Source: a virus. Taken from it: a stretch of 24,726 nt of DNA. The stretch spans positions 1 through 24,726 of the IMG/VR virus record IMGVR_UViG_3300006916_000359. One strand, 5' to 3'. Below, in pieces: positions 1-7,333 of the stretch. Under the pieces are notes generated by a model that was not told the DNA's origin, did no database searches, and saw only the letters and a program-made list of their open reading frames with translations. Both the position numbers and the translations under genes were made by a program. The stretch's first letter is position 1; each line of letters starts with the position of its first letter.

Positions 1-2
1 AC

Positions 3-1784
3 AACGCGATGATTAGCGCTGGTCTCAAGAACGTGGCCATGCAACGTGCGCTCAATAACATGGAGACACTAGGTATGTCTCGGCGAGTCACTGACCGAGA
101 AAGCAGCAACCCGGCTGTCGTCACATACTACGAGGATGGTAACAAAGTCTTCATGGACCTCGCCGGAGAGGACGGTAGTGTTACCGACTTCAACCAGCGC
201 ATGTTCATGGCACTGTCGTCGTTCAGTCCTCCGCAACTTACCGGCCTGATGGACATCGTGCAGAAGGTGACCGGCATCTTCCGTAACGCCATCACACTGG
301 CTCCGAACTTCATGCTGGCCAACCTCATCCGTGGTGACATTGCTGGCTTTGTTACTGTGACAGAGGGGCAGAAGCCAATCTTCGGAACACTGAAGGGCTT
401 CAAGAACGTGCTGCAAAACGACAGTGTGTCGGAGGAGATGAAGGCCATCTCTGGTGTGGGTGGCTATGCATACGGGCAGGACAGCCGCGACTTTGCCAAC
501 GTGTTTAAACGCAAGATTGACCCGCAGACCAACGTGGTTGCCCAGCTTCGCAAAGCAATCGACGGTTTGCAGGATGTCGGTGAGGCATCAGAATTGTCCA
601 CACGCGATGGCATCTACCGCGCAACACTTGAGAGGACCGGGTCCAAGACTGAGGCAGCCTACCAAGCCCTGAACCTCGTCAACTTCAACCGTCGTGGCAA
701 TCCACAGACACGGGCCGGTCAGGTTCTGTCTCTCCTCATCCCGATGGTGCCGTTCCTCAACGCTCGTATTCAAGGCCTCTACAGAACAGGCACAGCACTG
801 GCTGGCAAAGAGGCGGACCAGAGGAAGGCCATTGCTCGTATAGGTATGCTCAGTGCCGTGTCCACTGCCATCTGGGCGCTGTCTTCTGGCGATGACCGGT
901 GGGATGATGAACCGCTCTACAGGAAGATGAACTACCACATCCTGTATGCTGGCGATTACCGCATCCTCATCCCGAAGGCCTTCGAGGTTGGTGTTCTGGC
1001 GCAGACGCTGCCGGAGGTTGTCCTCGACGTTATCTCTGGGCAAGAGGGCGGCAAGTATGTGGCTGACGCAGCGGCGCACACGTTCTTCAACACCTTCTCG
1101 TTCAACCCAATCCCGCAGGTCATTCGTCCGACCCTTGAGGTTTACACGAACTACGACTTCTTCCGTGGCCGGGAGATTGAGAGCGGTCGCCTTCAGAACC
1201 TGCCGAAGGGACAACGTGCTGACACCACCACGTCGTCGGTCCTCCAAGGCATTGGCTCTGTAACTGGAGACACCTTGGGCCTTAGCCCTGTTCAGCTAGA
1301 AGCTCTGGTGCGCGGCCACCTCGGTACGCTGGGCATCCTGTCCCTGAACACCATCGACACAGCCCTGTCCAGTGCCGGTCTCATCCCGGCAAAGCCAGAT
1401 GGTGTGATGCCCGGTGGCGACATCCTTGGCATCAACCGCTTCATCCGTGAGGGTGCTGACCCATCCAACAAATGGGTGGGTGAGGTTTACGACCTGCGCC
1501 GCGAAGCCAACGAGATTTACACTGGCGTCCGTGCGCTGCGTGAATCCGGGCGGCGCGAGGCAGCCCGTGAACTGATGACGGAGAACCGGAAGCTCCTGTC
1601 TGTCCGTCGCTCGGTCAACAAGCTGGCAGACAGCCTGTCCAAGATTACCAAGCAGATTAACCGTGTCCGTGACAACGCGACGATGTCCTCTGCCGACAAG
1701 AAAGACCGGCTCAACACCCTCATCAACCGCAGGAATCAAATCGCGGAGCGGGTGGAAAGATTATTGGACAGAGCAGGAAAATAA
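3..1784 (+). CDS. large virion/polyvalent protein, LPD38-like C-terminal part (5' partial)
   Basis: The reading frame is open to the left edge, so this is the C-terminal part of a longer protein; the first ATG seen is at 9. About 590 residues are visible. The region with APNFMLANLIRGD, the stretch FNRRGNPQTRAGQVL, the segment around NYHILYAGDYRILIPK and the proline-rich FNPIPQVIRP look like the LPD38 domain at the end of very large phage polyvalent or internal virion proteins, which are packaged and enter the host with the DNA. The last 100 residues are charged and helical, likely coiled coil. It sits upstream of the lysis genes, as the last structural gene often does. Family assignment is from memory of motifs; the exact virion role is inferred. 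Confidence 0.7.
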   Translation, partial: NAMISAGLKNVAMQRALNNMETLGMSRRVTDRESSNPAVVTYYEDGNKVFMDLAGEDGSVTDFNQRMFMALSSFSPPQLTGLMDIVQKVTGIFRNAITLAPNFMLANLIRGDIAGFVTVTEGQKPIFGTLKGFKNVLQNDSVSEEMKAISGVGGYAYGQDSRDFANVFKRKIDPQTNVVAQLRKAIDGLQDVGEASELSTRDGIYRATLERTGSKTEAAYQALNLVNFNRRGNPQTRAGQVLSLLIPMVPFLNARIQGLYRTGTALAGKEADQRKAIARIGMLSAVSTAIWALSSGDDRWDDEPLYRKMNYHILYAGDYRILIPKAFEVGVLAQTLPEVVLDVISGQEGGKYVADAAAHTFFNTFSFNPIPQVIRPTLEVYTNYDFFRGREIESGRLQNLPKGQRADTTTSSVLQGIGSVTGDTLGLSPVQLEALVRGHLGTLGILSLNTIDTALSSAGLIPAKPDGVMPGGDILGINRFIREGADPSNKWVGEVYDLRREANEIYTGVRALRESGRREAARELMTENRKLLSVRRSVNKLADSLSKITKQINRVRDNATMSSADKKDRLNTLINRRNQIAERVERLLDRAGK

Positions 1785-1891
1785 CTTTCTTACAAAAACA
1801 GTCACCAGAATCAGCAAAATCGTAGAATTAACGGTGAAAGGAGCGGACAGCGCATGAGCGCACGGCATGAGCGCACGTCCGATTCGCCGTT

Positions 1892-2089
1892 ATGTTTTAC
1901 GCCAGCTTACTGCTGTGCGGGTTACTTACAGGGGAGCCTCAGTGCATCCAAGCGGATGACACCCGTGGCCCGTACAAAACAAAAGAGCAGTGCGAAATAA
2001 GAATAGGCCAGATGGTCTCTCAGGTCAGTGTTCAGGTTCCATGGATGAAGGTTCAAGGCTGGCGCTGCCAACAGCACAAGGGAGTCTGA
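1892..2089 (+). CDS. small exported or membrane-anchored protein of the lysis region
   Basis: This is a 65-residue protein with a hydrophobic N-terminus (FYASLLLCGLLTG) that could be a signal sequence or anchor, followed by a polar part with paired cysteines (Cys17 in the QCIQADDTRGPY region, then EQC and WRC). It ends two bases before the holin start, and the holin Shine-Dalgarno AAGGGAG lies in its last codons, so the two are probably coupled. Its own ATG has no clear ribosome-binding site. Similar small proteins occur beside phage holins, but I do not recognise a named family. A spanin-like or accessory lysis role is only a guess from position. Confidence 0.5.
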   Translation: MFYASLLLCGLLTGEPQCIQADDTRGPYKTKEQCEIRIGQMVSQVSVQVPWMKVQGWRCQQHKGV

Positions 2090-2090
2090 T

Positions 2091-2471
2091 TTGTTCCAAG
2101 CATTGATTGGTCCGCTGGCGTCGCTGGCGGGGACCTTCCTTGAGGGACAGGTTTCTAAAACCAAAGCCAAAGCAAACCTTGCTCAGACAGAGGCAGAGGC
2201 CAAGGCAGAGGTTATGAAGAGTGCCGCTATGCATGACAGCAAGTGGGAACTCATCATGGCCGAAAGTACCAAGTCGTCCATCAAGGACGAGGTGGTCACT
2301 CTGGTTATTCTAGTACCTGTAATCCTGTGCTTCATCCCCGGCATGGAAGATGTGGTGAAGAACGGCTTCGACAGACTGGCTGAGTTGCCGGAGTGGTACA
2401 CCTATTTGCTTTTCCTTACATGCTCTGCGGCGCTCGGCATCAGGTCACTGGACAAATTCAAGAAAAAATAA
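2091..2471 (+). CDS. holin, GTA-type three-TM-like
   Basis: The protein has 126 residues and starts at TTG, preceded by AAGGGAG at suitable spacing. Residues 1-60 are amphipathic and rich in Ala, Lys and Glu. Two hydrophobic segments follow, around VVTLVILVPVILCFIPG and WYTYLLFLTCSAALGI, and a lysine-rich tail ends the protein (KFKKK). This matches the 'holin of 3TMs, for gene-transfer release' family common in alphaproteobacterial phages and gene transfer agents. It would permeabilise the inner membrane so that the lysozyme encoded downstream reaches the wall. The stop TAA overlaps an ATG of another frame at 2471. Family identification is fairly firm; the mechanism is from family knowledge. 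Confidence 0.8.
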   Translation: MFQALIGPLASLAGTFLEGQVSKTKAKANLAQTEAEAKAEVMKSAAMHDSKWELIMAESTKSSIKDEVVTLVILVPVILCFIPGMEDVVKNGFDRLAELPEWYTYLLFLTCSAALGIRSLDKFKKK

Positions 2472-2519
2472 TGTGGGACATGCACGACCACACCACTCCT
2501 GAACAGGCAAGGAAGAACT

Positions 2520-2729
2520 ATGGCCGAACTCACAATGGAACGGTTCCTGAAGTGGAAGATTTTGCCCCGTCTGATGATGGCGGTGATGACGTGGATGTAT
2601 ATGGAAACGCTGTGGTGGTTCCAAGCTCTGCCCCCAGATGCAATGACCACACAGGCCGCCGGACTCACTGCCACCGTGACGGGTGCGATGACTGGTGCTT
2701 TTGCTGTCTGGCTGGGGCATGAAAAATGA
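2520..2729 (+). CDS. small two-TM membrane protein, possible second holin
   Basis: The protein has 69 residues with two hydrophobic stretches (LPRLMMAVMTWMYMETLWW and AAGLTATVTGAMTGAFAVWL) joined by a short polar turn, the shape of a small holin or antiholin. A good Shine-Dalgarno (AAGGAAG) precedes the ATG. The last codons overlap the next start in an ATGA arrangement, so the downstream gene is coupled. A different frame from 2471 to 2722 overlaps it entirely, but the membrane pattern and RBS favour this one. Membrane location is read from the sequence; lysis function is inferred from neighbours. Confidence 0.6.
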   Translation: MAELTMERFLKWKILPRLMMAVMTWMYMETLWWFQALPPDAMTTQAAGLTATVTGAMTGAFAVWLGHEK

Positions 2730-2908
2730 CCCCAACATGGGTTCTCATATTGGTGACCGCAGTCACTCCCTTCGAGTTTGAGGTAACGCCCCTCATGCAT
2801 GTAGACACCATGGCCCAGTGTTACTTCCAGTCAACTGTCGCTGAGTTCGACATGGCTCAAGAAGAAAACCACAACAAGGAACTTCTCTGTATCCGTGTCG
2901 AGGAATGA
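2726..2908 (+). CDS. small protein with hydrophobic N-terminus
   Basis: The protein has 60 residues and overlaps the previous stop by ATGA. Residues 4-15 (TWVLILVTAVTP) are hydrophobic and could be a short anchor or signal. The remainder is acidic with two cysteines (QCYF and LLCIRVEE). Its size, N-terminal anchor and cysteine pair resemble the gene at 1892-2089, so the two may be distant relatives or both export-type accessory lysis proteins. I do not recognise a family. It overlaps the start of the methyltransferase-like gene by 14 bases. Confidence 0.5.
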   Translation: MTPTWVLILVTAVTPFEFEVTPLMHVDTMAQCYFQSTVAEFDMAQEENHNKELLCIRVEE

Positions 2909-3410
2909 ACACGATTTCTACCCGACACCAGTGTCTATTGTTACAGCGCTGCTGGACAATCTAGGCTGGGGTGAGTGTGCGATGTGGGAGCCGTGCGCTG
3001 GTGACATGCGCGTGGTTCACATGATGAAGGAGCGTGGCCATGTTGTGCTTCACGGTGACATCCAGACCGGCAAGGACTTCTTCGATTACAAGCAAGCCCT
3101 GACCCCCAACCTAATTACCAATCCCCCCTTCAGGCCCATCAGACAGTTCATAGACCACGCCTTCGACATCGGGGTGCAGCGCATGGCCTTGGTGTGTCCA
3201 GAGCGCCTGTGGGCTTGCAAGAAGGGCAGGGAACAGTTTGCCAGACACAGGCCGTCCCGCTTCATCAATATGGACTGGCGTGAAGATTACCTCGGCAAGG
3301 GCGGGAAGCCTGACCGAGCGTTGGCCGTCTCAATCTGGGACAGCCCTGACAACGAAACAACAAGCTATGAAATATGGAGCAAGCCAGATGGACATCGACA
3401 AGCTGCGTGA
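2895..3410 (+). CDS. DNA N6-adenine methyltransferase-like protein
   Basis: The protein has 171 residues and starts at GTG. The early segment MWEPCAGD is a motif I-like S-adenosylmethionine site, and the later TNPPFR is the (D/N)PP(Y/F) catalytic motif of amino-methyltransferases acting on adenine N6. The N-terminal FYPTPVSIVTALLD is typical of small phage members. It is short for a stand-alone adenine methyltransferase and has no obvious target-recognition domain, so activity is not assured. It lies unusually inside the lysis cassette and overlaps the lysozyme gene by 23 bases at its 3' end. Likely roles are protection from host restriction or marking of phage DNA; the target is unknown. Confidence 0.7.
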   Translation: MSRNEHDFYPTPVSIVTALLDNLGWGECAMWEPCAGDMRVVHMMKERGHVVLHGDIQTGKDFFDYKQALTPNLITNPPFRPIRQFIDHAFDIGVQRMALVCPERLWACKKGREQFARHRPSRFINMDWREDYLGKGGKPDRALAVSIWDSPDNETTSYEIWSKPDGHRQAA

Positions 3411-3831
3411 AGAGATTGCCGCCGACGAGGGACGCCGTAACGAGGTGTACCTTTGTAGTGAATCAAAGCGGACGGTTGGCATCGGTCATCTGATTACAGC
3501 GGATGACCCAGAGTGGCCGATGGAGGTGGGTGACAGCATCACCGACGAGCGTGTTGACGAGATGTTTGACACCGACATTGCTGTGACGATTGACGACTGC
3601 CAGCTAATCTTTGATGACTTCTCGTTTATGCCGGAACAAGCGCAAAGAGTATTCGCAAACATGTGCTTTCAACTCGGAAGGCCGCGTTTAAGCAGGTTTA
3701 AACGCAGCATCAAACTGGCCAACGAAGGCAAGTGGCTCGAATGCTCAAAAGAAATTTTGGATTCCAGATGGGCGAAGCAAACCCCGAACAGGGCTATGCG
3801 GCTCAGTAATCGGCTGGCGCAAATTAGCTAA
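3388..3831 (+). CDS. endolysin, GH24 T4-type lysozyme
   Basis: The chosen ATG is 8 bases after GGAG and gives 147 residues. The N-terminal part reads ADEGRR, then VYLCSES, then RTVGIGHL, which aligns with the T4 lysozyme active site (DEG, Asp20, TIGIGH). The catalytic Glu and Thr are kept, and the central Asp position is Cys, giving an E-C-T triad as in several phage lysozymes. It would cleave the peptidoglycan glycan strand between MurNAc and GlcNAc. No signal peptide is visible, so it depends on the holins encoded upstream. It is the last gene of the plus-strand lysis block and faces the integrase gene. Confidence 0.85.
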   Translation: MDIDKLREEIAADEGRRNEVYLCSESKRTVGIGHLITADDPEWPMEVGDSITDERVDEMFDTDIAVTIDDCQLIFDDFSFMPEQAQRVFANMCFQLGRPRLSRFKRSIKLANEGKWLECSKEILDSRWAKQTPNRAMRLSNRLAQIS

Positions 3832-3835
3832 AAAT

Positions 3836-3948
3836 GGTAGCAAAGGGGTGTTAAGCCTCTGATTTATATGGCTTGCTGTCGTCCCACTCCGACCACATAC
3901 CTATATATAAATCAATAACTTATACCCCCCTTGCTACCGATTTGCTAC
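3836..3948. other. candidate phage attachment site (attP)
   Basis: This 140-base gap between convergent lysozyme and integrase genes holds repeats expected for integrase binding. GTAGCAA is at 3837-3843, and inverted copies TTGCTAC are at 3931-3937 and 3942-3948. The bases TCCCACTCCGACCA at 3882-3895 look like the 3' end of a tRNA (acceptor strand, discriminator A and CCA), the usual bacterial target of tyrosine integrases. An AT-rich tract follows at 3898-3922. The position next to the integrase 3' end fits an attP. The core limits and the host tRNA (a proline-type ending is possible) are inference. Confidence 0.45.
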
Positions 3949-3969
3949 GAAGCAAGAGAAGCACGAGAA

Positions 3970-4992
3970 TTACAGGAAGTTTTGCAACATCCGATTCGAG
4001 TGTTCCTGTGCCTTGCCCATATAGTCTGGATGGAAGTGTGCGTAGTGTTGTTCTGTGATGACGACACTGGCGTGGCCAAGCTGTTTTGAAATCTGGACCA
4101 TGTCCACACGGTGCTTTGCAGCCATGGTTGCCCACGTCCTTCTCAGGTCATGCCACCACAGATTATCAAGTCCCGCCCTCGCTCGGACCAGCGTCCACTT
4201 ATGATGAAGCACGGGCGCTGTAACCTTTCGGCCACTCTTCTCCACCACATACCCTGACACCGAGCGGTCACAGGCATCCTTCAACACAGGAATAATCGCA
4301 TCTGGTATGAGTACAGTTGCTCTGCCTTTCCGCTTACCCCGGAGGTCGGGGTTGTGAAAGTTCAGATGGTTCGCCGCCCAGTCCACGCGCTCAACCCTTA
4401 GGTCCAGTATCGCGCTTTTACGCTGGCCTGTTGAGATGGCCAAAAGAAAAGCCAAGCGAAACCAGTCCTCTTCTTGTTGGGTCACCCTGTTCAGTTCAAT
4501 CAGGTTGTCCTCTGAGGCAGTCACGGTTCTCTTCTTCACCGTAGGCGTGAACCAGATTTTCTCTGGCGGCGTTTTCAATAACTGTCCTGAGGCAGGGTTT
4601 TGCGCCCAGCTAAGTGCGGAGCGGAGGTCTGTAATCTCACGCGACACAGAGGCCTCGCTCACTTCCTGACGACGTTTCCTGATGAATGCATCAACTGCTT
4701 CTGACATGTTGTATGGGTCAAGGTGACCAAACTCTGCGCGGAGCTTTCTGGTTTGGCTGGCGATTTTAGTGATGTCACCACCTTCCTCCCGCTTCTTTAT
4801 CTCCCACGCATCCAGCACGTCAGAAACCAGTACGATGTTCTTTGGGGAATCTAGCTCCCCTAAGAACTCTTTGGCCCAGACTTTCGCTTGAGCCTTTTCT
4901 GTGCAGCCAGTGCTGATGGTTGTCGGCTTACCTTCCGGCCCTTTGTACCTGAGGTGCCAGATTGTTTTTCTTTTAATAAAGTTTGGTTCCAT
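3970..4992 (-). CDS. int: tyrosine site-specific integrase
   Basis: The protein has 340 residues, the usual size of phage tyrosine recombinases. The N-terminus up to about residue 80 resembles an arm-binding region, residues 80-170 a core-binding SAM-like domain, and the rest the catalytic domain. Catalytic residues visible are Arg in STGQRKSAIL, His and Arg in WHDLRR, His in LGHAS and the nucleophilic Tyr in EQHYAHF. It would integrate and excise the phage at attP, just downstream. The gene start lies inside the 3' part of the excisionase-like gene in another frame, so the two are probably co-expressed. Assignment is firm. Confidence 0.93.
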   Translation of the reverse strand: MEPNFIKRKTIWHLRYKGPEGKPTTISTGCTEKAQAKVWAKEFLGELDSPKNIVLVSDVLDAWEIKKREEGGDITKIASQTRKLRAEFGHLDPYNMSEAVDAFIRKRRQEVSEASVSREITDLRSALSWAQNPASGQLLKTPPEKIWFTPTVKKRTVTASEDNLIELNRVTQQEEDWFRLAFLLAISTGQRKSAILDLRVERVDWAANHLNFHNPDLRGKRKGRATVLIPDAIIPVLKDACDRSVSGYVVEKSGRKVTAPVLHHKWTLVRARAGLDNLWWHDLRRTWATMAAKHRVDMVQISKQLGHASVVITEQHYAHFHPDYMGKAQEHSNRMLQNFL

Positions 4993-5174
4993 GAATTCAC
5001 TCCTAGTTCCATTTCGAGGACCGCATATTTAGGGATGCGGAGCCGGTTGGCAATCGTCAGACTGTCTAACCGGCCATCCTTCGCCATGTTATGTATCGTC
5101 TTTTCATGGATGCGCCATCTCACAGAAAGTTCCTTTGGGGTGAAGTATGCGACATCTGTCTCAAGATTTGTCAT
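4860..5174 (-). CDS. excisionase-like helix-turn-helix protein
   Basis: The start at 5174 gives 104 residues. Residues 10-55 (FTPKELSVRWRIHEKTIHNM, then GRLDSLTIANRLRIPKYAV) match the MerR-type helix-turn-helix of phage excisionases and DNA-binding HTH_17 proteins. The C-terminal part is basic and low in structure. The gene overlaps the end of the upstream gene by 14 bases and, unusually, the start of the integrase by 133 bases in a different frame. The overlap could mean the true protein ends near the HTH domain in relatives. The likely role is control of excision direction, with possible repression of the integrase. Confidence 0.65.
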   Translation of the reverse strand: MTNLETDVAYFTPKELSVRWRIHEKTIHNMAKDGRLDSLTIANRLRIPKYAVLEMELGVNSWNQTLLKEKQSGTSGTKGRKVSRQPSALAAQKRLKRKSGPKSS

Positions 5175-5610
5175 AAGACTTTTTCCATTCTTTGAAGCGG
5201 TCAACAAGATTGTCGAGCCTCTGCCGTGCCTCCTTCTTGTAAGGGTCAGACAATTCCGCTCGACTTTCGATTTGGAGTTCCGCCTTCATAGCCATGGCGG
5301 CTTGCTCTACATTATGAGCGCCCAAGAATGACTGGAAGCTCTCGTCCTTACAGAGCATCCCGGCACGGGCGACGTATTTCTTGAGGGGGTCATCTGCGGA
5401 CTGCACAAGTTCCGGGTTGTCGTAGTCCAGCGCCTTCAGCCCTATGGCCAGTGGTGTCCCCGGCTGCGCGTGAATGAGCCAGTCCGCTGCTCCAAACTCT
5501 GCGACCGTCAACGTAAGCTGCCACATACCATCATTGGTCTGGCGCATGTTGTGCTTCTTAGCCTCAAACCCAGAGACGTTTGTAAAGGCGTGATGTGGAA
5601 CCGGCTTCAT
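5161..5610 (-). CDS. conserved-looking phage protein of unknown function
   Basis: The protein has 149 residues. The middle (LTLTVAEFGAADWLIHAQPGTPLAIGL) could form a beta-rich core; the C-terminal half is helical, charged and likely coiled coil (ESRAELSDPYKKEARQRLDNLVDRFKEW). There is no signal or membrane segment. I do not recognise the family. It is the first gene after a terminator-like hairpin and a structured leader, and lies directly upstream of the excisionase-like gene, with which it overlaps. A role in recombination, excision or DNA metabolism is suggested only by position. Confidence 0.55.
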   Translation of the reverse strand: MKPVPHHAFTNVSGFEAKKHNMRQTNDGMWQLTLTVAEFGAADWLIHAQPGTPLAIGLKALDYDNPELVQSADDPLKKYVARAGMLCKDESFQSFLGAHNVEQAAMAMKAELQIESRAELSDPYKKEARQRLDNLVDRFKEWKKSYDKS

Positions 5611-5631
5611 ACCAACCTCGTTTAAACAAGC

Positions 5632-5684
5632 GCGGGACGGAGGAGTGCATCACTAAGTAAAAAGTGCAACAACCGCCGCCCCGC
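5632..5684 (-). other. structured 5' leader hairpin
   Basis: On the minus strand, 9 bases (GCGGGGCGG) pair with CCGTCCCGC, including one G-U, around an inner hairpin GCACT/AGTG(C). The G-U pair becomes an A-C mismatch on the plus strand, so the minus RNA is the better folder. The structure starts about 20 bases upstream of the gene beginning at 5610, and a GTTTAAAC site (5620-5627) lies between. It could be a regulatory leader or a stabilising structure; function unknown. Confidence 0.35.
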
Positions 5685-5729
5685 TATCCCGTGCCTTCGT
5701 CCTTCTTCAGGCCTACTCACACAGGAATT

Positions 5730-5769
5730 AGAAGAGGGAGGAGCGCATTACACACACTACGCCCCTCCC
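5730..5769 (-). terminator. intrinsic terminator-like hairpin after the HNH gene
   Basis: In the minus-strand RNA, GGGAGGGGCG pairs with CGCUCCUCCC (about 10 pairs, one G-U) and is followed by UCUUCU. This fits a weak intrinsic terminator or attenuator between the SSB/HNH block and the integrase block. The rest of the 5611-5897 gap is GC-rich with several short inverted repeats and no convincing gene. Confidence 0.45.
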
Positions 5770-5897
5770 AAATTAAACCGCTCGGAGTAGCATCCCGCGT
5801 ACACGGAGCGACGAACTAATGACGGAAGTGGCAACTGAGGTGGCGGAGCTAGGCTCGACGCCGAGGAACAGGGGACCACTCCAATCTTTCGCCAGAC

Positions 5898-6233
5898 CTA
5901 GTCCGAAGGCCTGTTAACCATCCCCTGTTCCCACCTTCCAAAGTTCTTCATGGCTTCATCCATTGGGTCTATTCCGTTGTCCGCCCAGAACAGCTTCTCT
6001 CCAAGCGGGTCATTGTGCAGACGGTGATGGCACCCACCACAAAGTGGAACCGTCCAGTTGTCTCCGACTTTCCTGCCCATTCCCGACGGCTCTGCGTAGG
6101 TGATGTGATGGGCGTGGACTGGCGGAGAGGTGCCGCAGACGAGGCAGGGAAGCTGGCGAACAAACCCTAGAAAAGCCGCCGACCTCACAAGCCTCGTCTT
6201 AGGCGAGACACTCCTAGAACGGAATGTCGTCAT
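5898..6233 (-). CDS. HNH-type recombination-associated nuclease
   Basis: From the ATG at 6233 the protein has 111 residues. The motif CLVCG, then HAHHITY, then NWTVPLCGGCHHRLH is a compact HNH/treble-clef fold with two CxxC pairs that would bind zinc and a catalytic His in AHHI. It resembles the small DUF968/Ref-like nucleases of phage recombination modules. The start overlaps the SSB-like gene by about 20 bases, and a GTG further upstream is possible. The context with SSB-like protein, Erf and exonuclease supports a role in recombination or Holliday-junction processing, but the substrate is not deducible. Confidence 0.7.
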   Translation of the reverse strand: MTTFRSRSVSPKTRLVRSAAFLGFVRQLPCLVCGTSPPVHAHHITYAEPSGMGRKVGDNWTVPLCGGCHHRLHNDPLGEKLFWADNGIDPMDEAMKNFGRWEQGMVNRPSD

Positions 6234-6639
6234 CCATGACCTCACTCGCCGATGAAGCGGCTGTTGTAGACAGAGCGGGGGAGGAACCGCTTGTACCGTT
6301 CATCTTGAGTGGGGCCATGGAAACCGCAGTGAACTTGTTGCCCTGATTGGACACCTTCGAGCGGAACCAGACCTTCTTGTCCCCGACCGGGAAGTTCAAC
6401 TTCCCATCATAATCGGAGTCCTTGTCGCTCTTCTTCTCGGTCTGGAACATGTTCCCGACCTTGAGGTAGGTCTCGAAGATTTGTTTCTCACCACCGGTCT
6501 GCTTGTCCGGGATGGTGGACTGAACAATAACCATTCGGTATTCAGTCCCGTCGATGTCCACAGGGCCAGCCCTGAGAATCTTTTCGGTGCGCGGAGCAAA
6601 CAATGCACCGCTGTTCGTGTTGTCATATTGTTCAGCCAT
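6214..6639 (-). CDS. single-stranded DNA-binding-like protein
   Basis: From the ATG at 6639 (GGAG just upstream) the protein has 141 residues. The last residues are MDDDIPF, the acidic tip by which SSB proteins recruit partners. They are preceded by a Ser/Ala/Thr-rich linker and an N-terminal domain of about 100 residues that could be an OB fold. The domain sequence is not clearly the bacterial SSB family, so this may be a divergent phage SSB. The start overlaps the Erf stop (ATGGCTGA), which couples translation. Role: coating ssDNA made by the exonuclease so that Erf can anneal it. Confidence 0.7.
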   Translation of the reverse strand: MAEQYDNTNSGALFAPRTEKILRAGPVDIDGTEYRMVIVQSTIPDKQTGGEKQIFETYLKVGNMFQTEKKSDKDSDYDGKLNFPVGDKKVWFRSKVSNQGNKFTAVSMAPLKMNGTSGSSPALSTTAASSASEVMDDDIPF

Positions 6640-7333
6640 TGCCTGTCTCCTTCTTGGCGGCATTGATTTGCTGCACCACTTCTGAGTGGAGCATCGCGTC
6701 GAACTCTTTCAGTTCGGAAAGCTCTGTCTGGATTGCGACGACGTATTTCTGGACCTCGTCGGACTTTACGCCCTCAAGGTCGGCGAGGATTTTGTTCTGC
6801 CAGCCGGTCCACCAAGCGTAGTCTTTCTTCTTGAACTTCTGCGGCTTCGACATGATGGGTACGATTTTGCTGTCGCCATCAACCGTGTCGTCCGCATCAA
6901 CATCCTCACCGCCAGAGGCTACGCCAAGCGCAGCAGAGAGACTGTAGCGCTTGTAGTATGTGAGGACTGAACCCTGCTCCTGCGGACTGATGTCGTTGTT
7001 CGCGAACTGTGTAGAGAAGACCAGCACTGCGTCATGTCCGGCAAGTATGGTCTGCACCCGACCCTTACTTACGGTCTGAGACAGGTAAATCTTCTCCCTA
7101 TTCAGTGCAGGACGCACTATGTCGATGATGCTGGACAGGTCAGCGTATTGGTAGCTGTAGGACCGGCCCTGCCGCGTACTGACGGTCACCGTCTTTGTTT
7201 CGGGGATTGCCTTGAACTTTGACTGTGCCGAGGCCAGCGCCGTAAACAGCGCACTGGCATCACCGATGATTTGGAAGTCAGTTTGAATGACATCTGGCAA
7301 ATCAAAGTCTGGCGCAAACTCTATAGATTCCAT
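6632..7333 (-). CDS. erf: ERF-family single-strand annealing recombinase
   Basis: From the ATG at 7333 (behind AGGAGG) the protein has 233 residues. The diagnostic ERF signature is present: SYSYQYADLSSIIDIVRPAL, then QGSVLTYYKRYSLSAALG with the following acidic GGEDVDADD. ERF proteins form rings and anneal complementary ssDNA in phage recombination. The C-terminal region is helical and charged. The gene overlaps the exonuclease by 13 bases and the SSB-like gene by 8, so exonuclease, Erf, SSB-like protein and HNH protein form one translationally coupled recombination unit. Confidence 0.88.
   Translation of the reverse strand: MESIEFAPDFDLPDVIQTDFQIIGDASALFTALASAQSKFKAIPETKTVTVSTRQGRSYSYQYADLSSIIDIVRPALNREKIYLSQTVSKGRVQTILAGHDAVLVFSTQFANNDISPQEQGSVLTYYKRYSLSAALGVASGGEDVDADDTVDGDSKIVPIMSKPQKFKKKDYAWWTGWQNKILADLEGVKSDEVQKYVVAIQTELSELKEFDAMLHSEVVQQINAAKKETGNG

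Noticed and set aside
1854-2000. 48-codon frame with AAAGGAG upstream and a tandem ATGAGCGCACG repeat at its start
   Set aside because: It overlaps the more gene-like exported protein at 1892-2089, and its sequence has no recognisable pattern; the RBS may serve the coupled unit.
2571-2620. CTGATGATGG with a later GGAAAC on the plus strand, resembling a hammerhead core
   Set aside because: There is no stem I, II or III pairing around it; it is coding sequence.
2471-2722. 83-codon frame starting in TAATG after the holin
   Set aside because: It runs out of frame across the two-TM protein at 2520-2729, which has a better RBS and a clear membrane pattern. Its first 20 codons could be translated, but I cannot support it.
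5770-5897. GC-rich non-coding stretch considered for a tRNA or small RNA
   Set aside because: Several short inverted repeats, but no cloverleaf, promoter or terminator set that I could support.
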